Part shown: positions 7,199 through 13,259 of the stretch, in pieces
How the letters are laid out: each line of letters starts with the position of its first letter
Position numbering within the stretch: position 1 is the stretch's first letter
Notes under the pieces: generated by a model
Seen by the model: the letters and a program-made list of their open reading frames with translations, nothing else
The model's database searches: none
Told to the model about the DNA's origin: nothing
Source of the DNA: Gemmatimonadota bacterium
GTDB taxonomy: Bacteria > Gemmatimonadota > Gemmatimonadetes > Gemmatimonadales > GWC2-71-9
NCBI GenBank assembly: GCA_016180765.1
Contig: JACPAP010000023.1
Span: forward strand, 1-13,259
DNA length: 13,259 nucleotides
Direction: 5' to 3'
Translations under genes and position numbers: made by a program

Positions 7199-7591
7199 CT
7201 ACGAGTCGGCTCCGTCCCCACTGGCGCGCGTGAGCGCGCGGCGCGCAAACCCCACGACCGCGCCCACGAACACCGTGGCGACCACCACGGTGTACGTGGT
7301 CGTGAGGAACCGCTCCGGAGGCTCGGCGCTGAGGAGCGTGCCGAGCGCGGCCGCGGCAACCACCGCCACGGCCCAGGCGCCGAAGACCGGCCACATCCAT
7401 CGTCCCGGATGCATCAGGCCCCACAGCGCGCCGAAGCCGGTGACACCATAGAACAGGGCGATGGGACCGAGCCAGCGCTCAGCCGAGGTGGTGGCGGTAC
7501 GCCATTGGTCGGGCCCGCTCACCACGCCGGCCGCGCCGCTGGCCGCGAGCACGATCCCGCACAACACCAGGCCGACGCGGCGGGCTAGCAT
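7199..7591 (-). CDS. small four-helix membrane protein, function unknown
   Basis: The product has 130 residues and four predicted membrane helices: about 5-25 (VGLVLCGIVLAASGAAGVVS), 41-59 (LGPIALFYGVTGFGALWGL), 66-88 (MWPVFGAWAVAVVAAAALG) and 97-117 (TTYTVVVATVFVGAVVGFA). The loops are short, the Arg-rich C-terminal tail is presumably cytoplasmic, and no catalytic motif is visible. I do not recognise a family. It lies 28 nt downstream of the amidohydrolase on the same strand, so it is probably co-transcribed with it. No clear Shine-Dalgarno precedes the ATG. It is convergent with the lipoprotein gene, with only 31 bp between the stops and no hairpin terminator visible there. Confidence 0.75.
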   Translation of the reverse strand: MLARRVGLVLCGIVLAASGAAGVVSGPDQWRTATTSAERWLGPIALFYGVTGFGALWGLMHPGRWMWPVFGAWAVAVVAAAALGTLLSAEPPERFLTTTYTVVVATVFVGAVVGFARRALTRASGDGADS

Positions 7592-7619
7592 GTTCGGTGG
7601 CTCACACCCGCGGCCATCG

Positions 7620-9053
7620 TCATCGCTTTACCCGGTAGTCCAGTGGCGGCGCCCGGTCCCCCACCAGCGACTGGTAGACGAAGTTGGGGCCCACCGCACG
7701 CTGATATTCCGCTTTCGCGTCCGCGATCAGCTTGGGGTCGCTGAACAGATCAATCGCGGTCAGCGTCAGGGTCTTGGCTGCCACCAGCATGCCTTTCATG
7801 CCAATGCTGGTCCCGCCGGCCGCGACCGCCTGCCACGAATGCGCCGCGGTGCCGGGCACCCAGGTCGCCGTCCGGAGGCCGGTGGTCGGCACCACCCAAC
7901 TCACGTCCGCCACATCGGTCGAGCCGCCGGCTTCACGCGGCCCAAACGGCTGTACCTCGGCGGCGCTGGAGAGCGAGGGAGCGTCGTCGCCGAAAGTCGC
8001 CCTGATCTTCTCGCCAAAGGCCCGCTCTTCGGCGGTGTACGTGACGCCGCCCACCTGCCGCAGATTCTTGTCCATCACCCGCGCCAGCGCCTCGTTGGGG
8101 AGAAGCGCGTAGATGCCGTGGATCACCTCGTAGTCCACCGTGGTGCCGGTGCCCATGGCCGCGCCTTCGGCGGCCCTGACCACGCGGTCGAAGATTCTGG
8201 CGACCTCCGCGGGATCCGGGTGCCGCGTGTAGTAGAAGACCTCGGCGAAGTCCGGTACCACGTTGGGCGCCGAGCCTCCGCTGGTGATCACGTAATGAAT
8301 GCGCGTGACGTCCGGCACGTGTTCACGCAACATGTTCACCATGTGGTTCATGGCCTCGACGCCGTCCAGCGCCGAGCGTCCCCGCTCCGGGGCGCCGGCG
8401 GCGTGGGCCGAGACGCCATGGAAGCGGAACTTGGCGGACTTGTTGGCCAGCGAGCTGCCGGGGCTCGCGTCATTCGCCGCGCCGGCGTGCCAGTGGAGCG
8501 CTACGTCTACGTCCTTGAACAACCCCGCCCGCACCAGATACACCTTGCCCGCGCCGCCCTCTTCTGCCGGCGAGCCGTAGAGTCGTACGGTGCCGGTTTT
8601 CTCACTCTTGACGAGCCAATCCTTGACGGCGATCGCCGCAGCGGTGGAGCCGGTGCCGAAGAGATGATGCCCGCAGGCGTGGCCCGCGTCCTTGCTCTGG
8701 ATCACCTGGCGCACCGGCACCGCGTCCTGCGTGATGCCGGGGAGGGCGTCGAACTCGGCCAGGATGGCGATCACGGGTTTGCCCTGGCCATAGCTCGCCA
8801 CGAAGGCGGTGGGCATTCCCGCTACACCCGCCTCGATCTGGAAGCCGGCGGCGCGCAGCTGTTCCTGAAGCAGCGCCGAGCTGCGGGTCTCCTGGTAGCC
8901 TACTTCGGCCCAGTCCCAGATCTGTTTGGCGACTTGGGTGTAGCGCTGGTAATTGGCATCCAGCGAAGCCAGCGCCGCCTGGCGCGGATCCTGAGCCGCC
9001 GCCGCTGAGGCCCAGAAGCTCATGACCATCACCGCACGACTTCCACGCTGCAT
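7620..9053 (-). CDS. exported M20-family amidohydrolase (AbgB-like)
   Basis: The product has 477 residues and belongs to the M20/amidohydrolase family that includes the B subunit of p-aminobenzoyl-glutamate hydrolase. Likely metal-site residues are Asp102 (ILAEFDALPG), His125 and His129 in GHACGHH, the Glu164-Glu165 pair (GSPAEEGG), His187/His189 (LHWHAG) and His405 (GTAAHSWQ). The lid/dimerisation domain lies around 205-315 (FRFHGVSAHAAGAPERGRSA and GGSAPNVVPDFAEV). It probably cleaves an amide or peptide-like bond; the substrate is unknown. Residues 1-20 (ending ASAAAA before QDPRQ) form a signal peptide, so this enzyme acts in the periplasm, unlike cytoplasmic AbgB. The ATG at 9053 is chosen over an in-frame one at 9110 because AAGGAG (9067-9062) lies 8 nt before it and it begins the signal peptide. 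A 14-bp palindrome lies 38 bp upstream. Confidence 0.93.
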   Translation of the reverse strand: MQRGSRAVMVMSFWASAAAAQDPRQAALASLDANYQRYTQVAKQIWDWAEVGYQETRSSALLQEQLRAAGFQIEAGVAGMPTAFVASYGQGKPVIAILAEFDALPGITQDAVPVRQVIQSKDAGHACGHHLFGTGSTAAAIAVKDWLVKSEKTGTVRLYGSPAEEGGAGKVYLVRAGLFKDVDVALHWHAGAANDASPGSSLANKSAKFRFHGVSAHAAGAPERGRSALDGVEAMNHMVNMLREHVPDVTRIHYVITSGGSAPNVVPDFAEVFYYTRHPDPAEVARIFDRVVRAAEGAAMGTGTTVDYEVIHGIYALLPNEALARVMDKNLRQVGGVTYTAEERAFGEKIRATFGDDAPSLSSAAEVQPFGPREAGGSTDVADVSWVVPTTGLRTATWVPGTAAHSWQAVAAGGTSIGMKGMLVAAKTLTLTAIDLFSDPKLIADAKAEYQRAVGPNFVYQSLVGDRAPPLDYRVKR

Positions 9054-9090
9054 TCTGAGGTCTCCTTGACGAATTGAAATGTCGTCGTCA

Positions 9091-9104
9091 TTCACCGCGG
9101 TGAA
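9091..9104. promoter_or_regulatory. perfect 14-bp palindrome, candidate operator
   Basis: TTCACCGCGGTGAA is its own exact reverse complement. It sits in the 188-bp divergent region, 38 bp upstream of the amidohydrolase start and about 140 bp upstream of the TPR-HTH gene. Its size and symmetry fit a dimeric repressor or activator site. The regulator is unknown. Confidence 0.5.
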
Positions 9105-9241
9105 ACACACACCGGGACCACGGTCTCACCTTCCAAAGTTGGTGCCTGGTGCGCGCCCACGGAATCCCGCTGGGGGTTGGCTGGCCGAGTCGGGCCTGTA
9201 CGCCGTACTATGGACGCCTCCCCGGCGAGGATGTGCACGAC

Positions 9242-10132
9242 ATGGCCGCCCAGCGTCTCCGGGATGTGGATGCCGCCGAGCGCGCGTTTCGGTTCAAGGG
9301 ACTCGTGTATGCCCTCCTGGTCGGCGTGGCATTGGGAGGTCTGGCCGGGCCGCGATTGGTGTTGCTACTCCAGCAACAGGGAAAGCTGCAAGGAGTCGAT
9401 CCGGTCTTCGGGGCGGTCATCGGCTTCCCGGCAGTCGCCGGCCTCGTGTACGCCGTCGCGATGTGGGTCGCGGGGCGGGCTCACGCGATGGCCGAGACGA
9501 TCCACAACCCCTCCGGCGACTCGACCCCGTACAAGCCGCAATACTCCTACGCCGCGTCGCTGGTGATCCGCGGGCGTTACGCCGAGGCGGCCGCGGCCTA
9601 TGAGCTGCACGCCATCGAGAACCCAGCGGAGCCCGAGCCGTACCTACAGTTAGCGCGGCTCCATCGCGACAAGCTCCAGCAGTACGACGACGCCCTGACC
9701 TGGTTTCGCCGAGTGCGCACGGACGCGACCCTCGGTCCGGGGCAGGAGCTGTATGTGATCCAGGAGATCATTGATCTCTACACCCAGAAGCTCCGGACGC
9801 CGCGCAAGGCGATCCCCGAGCTGACGCTGGTGTGCCAGCGGTTCCCCGCCACCCCGGCGGCGCGCGCCGCGGAAACCCAGTTGGCCGAGATGCGCGAGAT
9901 GCTGGCCCGGGAGCGGGACGCGCTGGAGCCGTTCACGGCGCAGTTCCTGAAGCACATCGGCCGGTCGTCCATCGCGGCGGCCGCGGCGGCGACGCGGAGC
10001 GTGATCGAGGAGCAGGCGGTCCGCGACGCGCTGCGGGAATCCGGGAACGATCCCCAGAAGGCGGCCGAGCGACTGGGAGTGCCGGTGAACCAGTTGCGCG
10101 AGAAGATGCGGGAACTGGGGATCGGTTCGTAG
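9242..10132 (+). CDS. membrane-anchored TPR-like protein with C-terminal Fis-type helix-turn-helix
   Basis: The product has 296 residues. Two membrane helices (about 19-44 and 55-78) are joined by a short loop. An alpha-helical TPR-like region follows at about 98-220 (PQYSYAASLVIRGRYAEAAAAY, PEPYLQLARLHRDKLQQYDDALTWFRRV, YVIQEIIDLYTQKLRTPRKAIPEL). Residues about 259-294 (AVRDALRESGNDPQKAAERL then GVPVNQLREKMRELGI) match the Fis-type HTH pattern: x-ALxxxGNxxxAAxxLGxxxxxLxxKxxELGI. With two TM helices and a short N-terminus, both ends should be cytoplasmic, so the HTH could reach DNA. ATG 9242 is preferred over an in-frame GTG/ATG further up because the first 31 codons of the longer frame look non-coding and a GAGG (9227-9230) lies upstream, though its 11-nt spacing is long. 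It is divergent from the amidohydrolase and could regulate it (inference). The HTH may instead be structural. Confidence 0.85.
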   Translation: MAAQRLRDVDAAERAFRFKGLVYALLVGVALGGLAGPRLVLLLQQQGKLQGVDPVFGAVIGFPAVAGLVYAVAMWVAGRAHAMAETIHNPSGDSTPYKPQYSYAASLVIRGRYAEAAAAYELHAIENPAEPEPYLQLARLHRDKLQQYDDALTWFRRVRTDATLGPGQELYVIQEIIDLYTQKLRTPRKAIPELTLVCQRFPATPAARAAETQLAEMREMLARERDALEPFTAQFLKHIGRSSIAAAAAATRSVIEEQAVRDALRESGNDPQKAAERLGVPVNQLREKMRELGIGS

Positions 10133-10147
10133 CGTTGGGACCTCGTG

Positions 10148-10261
10148 GTGATGAGGGGTCGGTGGGTCCCTCCGGTCGCTGTAGTGCTACCGCAAACGAA
10201 GCATGGGAGCGCACGGCCGGGGCACTAACGCGCCCTTCGGGACCCACCGACCCCTCATCAC
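10148..10261. repeat. 114-bp element bounded by perfect 23-bp inverted repeats
   Basis: Positions 10148-10170 (starting GTGATGAGGGGTCGG and ending GTCCC) are the exact reverse complement of 10239-10261. The inner 68 bp also hold smaller inverted matches, such as TAGTGC near 10183 with GCACTA near 10222. It lies between two convergent stops (10132 and 10282) and has no coding capacity. It may be a REP- or MITE-like repeat and may act as a bidirectional transcription stop, since the paired arms would form a long GC-rich stem. There is no T-run on either side, so it is not a classic intrinsic terminator. The right flank (TTAGGATGACGTG) has no matching duplication on the left. Confidence 0.85.
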
Positions 10262-10281
10262 TTAGGATGACGTGCCCGGAC

Positions 10282-12265
<1,984 letters not shown>

Positions 12266-12581
12266 GGGGGACAAATAGGCGGGTGAGTCACCGGGCTGCG
12301 CAACGGGTCTACAGCCAGGGCTCAGGAACGGCAGGCCCACTTCGGGCGAAACGAGAGGCCTACACCAGCCCGGTCCCTTTGCGGTACCCGCGGCGTGCCG
12401 GTCACTCCCCCTGTCTGCCAGCCTGCAGTCGAAGCGTGGGTCATGGCCGTAATTGCGACAACTCGTGTCATGACTGCGCTCCGAGAGGGTGTGTTGTCCT
12501 CTTGCGACCCGCCGGCAGCAACCCTACTCTAGCGCCCAGCCTGGGTTTGGGAAGTCATCATTCCAGTCTCGGAGCCGGCTC
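12266..12581. other. gene-less divergent spacer
   Basis: This 316-bp gap separates the divergent frameshifted kinase and multiheme cytochrome genes. It holds an 11-bp palindrome (12282-12292) near the kinase start and a promoter for the cytochrome (12502-12530). A 29-codon ORF (12444-12533) has no ribosome site and overlaps the promoter, so I do not call it. I see no RNA gene, riboswitch or repeat. Confidence 0.6.
12502..12530 (+). promoter_or_regulatory. sigma70-type promoter of the multiheme cytochrome gene
   Basis: TTGCGA (12502-12507), a 17-base spacer and TACTCT (12525-12530) match the sigma70 pattern moderately. Transcription would start near 12537, leaving a leader of about 45 nt that includes the GGAG ribosome site at 12571-12574. 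Confidence 0.5.
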
Positions 12582-13259
12582 ATGGCAACCTCCTCTGGTG
12601 ACTCGTTTCGCGGTTTCTTCCGTCGCGCGGTCCTTCACGTGGTCGGCCTGGTGTTGGTAGGCGCCTTGCACCGGGCGGCGCCGGCGCGGGCTCAGCAGGC
12701 GAACGAGGCGGCCGAACAGCTCTACATCGCCAAGGGGTGCCTCGGGTGCCATGGCGCCAGCGGGCGCGGAGGGGTAGGGCCGGAGCTGGGGCGGACGGCG
12801 CTGTCGTTCGACGCCTTTCTCGCGCAGGTCAGGACGCCGCGCGCGATCATGCCGGCCTTTCCCGAGGAGGTGGTGAGCACCGAGGACGCGCGCGCCATCC
12901 ACGAGTACCTGCGCGGGCTGCCGCCGGCGCCGGCGCGGCTGCGCCGGGACACGCCCCAGGGAGAGCAGAGTCCCCAGTCCTGCGCGGCGTGCCACCGCCG
13001 CCTCAATCCGACGATCGTGGCCCAGTTCGAGGCGGGCGCGATGGGGCGCGCCGGCACCCAGAACGCACGCGTGGTACACGCCCGCCGGGAGTTCAACTGC
13101 GCGGACTGCCACGGCACCAACCACACGACGATCTCGGCGAGCAAGGGTCGCGTGGCGGAGATCAAGTGCGGGGAGTGCCACGCCCAGATCTACAAGGAGC
13201 ACGTGCTAGACCTGGGTCACAGCTACGGTCCCGGTCCGGGCGACCTCGGCCCCAACTGG
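12582..13259 (+). CDS. secreted multiheme cytochrome c, N-terminal part (cut by window edge)
   Basis: 226 codons are open to the right edge. A signal peptide (about 1-38, ending PARA before QQANE) precedes a class I cytochrome domain with heme motif CLGCH (Cys53, Cys56, His57) and likely axial Met90 (IMPAFPEE). A multiheme region then begins with CAACH (134-138), CADCH (173-177) and CGECH (196-200). Segments such as NPTIVAQFEAGAMG, NCADCHGTNH and LGHSYGPGPGDLGPNW resemble multiheme cytochromes related to hydroxylamine oxidoreductase. More hemes probably follow beyond the edge. It should be a periplasmic electron carrier or oxidoreductase; the substrate cannot be read from this part. The start is supported by GGAG (12571-12574) 7 nt before the ATG and by the signal peptide. 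It is divergent from the HEAT kinase. Joining a monoheme cytochrome domain to a multiheme one lets electrons leave through the first heme (inference). Confidence 0.9.
   Translation, partial: MATSSGDSFRGFFRRAVLHVVGLVLVGALHRAAPARAQQANEAAEQLYIAKGCLGCHGASGRGGVGPELGRTALSFDAFLAQVRTPRAIMPAFPEEVVSTEDARAIHEYLRGLPPAPARLRRDTPQGEQSPQSCAACHRRLNPTIVAQFEAGAMGRAGTQNARVVHARREFNCADCHGTNHTTISASKGRVAEIKCGECHAQIYKEHVLDLGHSYGPGPGDLGPNW

Noticed and set aside
9149..9241. Upstream in-frame start for the TPR-HTH protein
   Set aside because: The extra 31 residues have no recognisable features, precede the charged helix that leads into the first TM segment, and no ribosome site is seen at 9149.
12444..12533. Small plus-strand ORF of 29 codons in the divergent spacer
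   Set aside because: There is no ribosome site or recognisable sequence, and it overlaps the promoter of the cytochrome gene.
12558..13202. Minus-strand open frame of 214 codons
   Set aside because: The plus strand encodes a signal peptide and four CxxCH heme motifs in one frame, so this is a shadow.

Overview
The window is GC-rich, densely coded bacterial DNA with no tRNA, rRNA, CRISPR array or recognisable transposase. Its gene content is a Ser/Thr kinase fused to TPRs, a zinc-ribbon/HEAT Ser/Thr kinase, a short ECF sigma factor of the kinase-associated type, a PD40 beta-propeller lipoprotein, an FG-GAP/ASPIC-UnbV secreted protein and several c-type cytochromes. This fits a soil or sediment Gemmatimonadota or Acidobacteriota genome. 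The phylum is inferred from gene families, not from a marker gene.

Layout: (1) 1-6041, all on the minus strand. In transcription order these are a kinase with a TM segment and TPR sensor, a broken ECF sigma factor, an FG-GAP/ASPIC-UnbV protein whose stop overlaps the start of a DUF1028 protein, then a monoheme cytochrome c whose stop overlaps the start of a Tat-exported protein that runs off the left edge. The kinase and the cytochrome each have a good sigma70-type promoter, so this is at least two transcription units. (2) 6190-7167, plus strand: a lipoprotein with a TolB-like propeller, divergent from the kinase. (3) 7199-9053, minus strand: an exported M20/AbgB-like amidohydrolase followed by a small four-TM protein. 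(4) 9242-10132, plus strand: a two-TM protein with TPR-like helices and a Fis-type helix-turn-helix at its C-terminus, divergent from the amidohydrolase across a perfect 14-bp palindrome. (5) 10148-10261: a 114-bp element bounded by perfect 23-bp inverted repeats, lying between convergent genes. (6) 10282-12265, minus strand: a zinc-ribbon Ser/Thr kinase with HEAT repeats, broken by a 2-nt frameshift. (7) 12582 to the right edge, plus strand: a secreted multiheme cytochrome c with a monoheme cytochrome domain at its N-terminus and its own promoter.

The main theme is signalling genes interleaved with periplasmic redox and hydrolytic proteins. Two of the four regulatory proteins (the ECF sigma factor and the HEAT kinase) are interrupted as read here. 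Only the multiheme cytochrome and the Tat protein are truncated by the window edges. The most unusual intact item is the membrane-anchored TPR protein ending in a Fis-type HTH.
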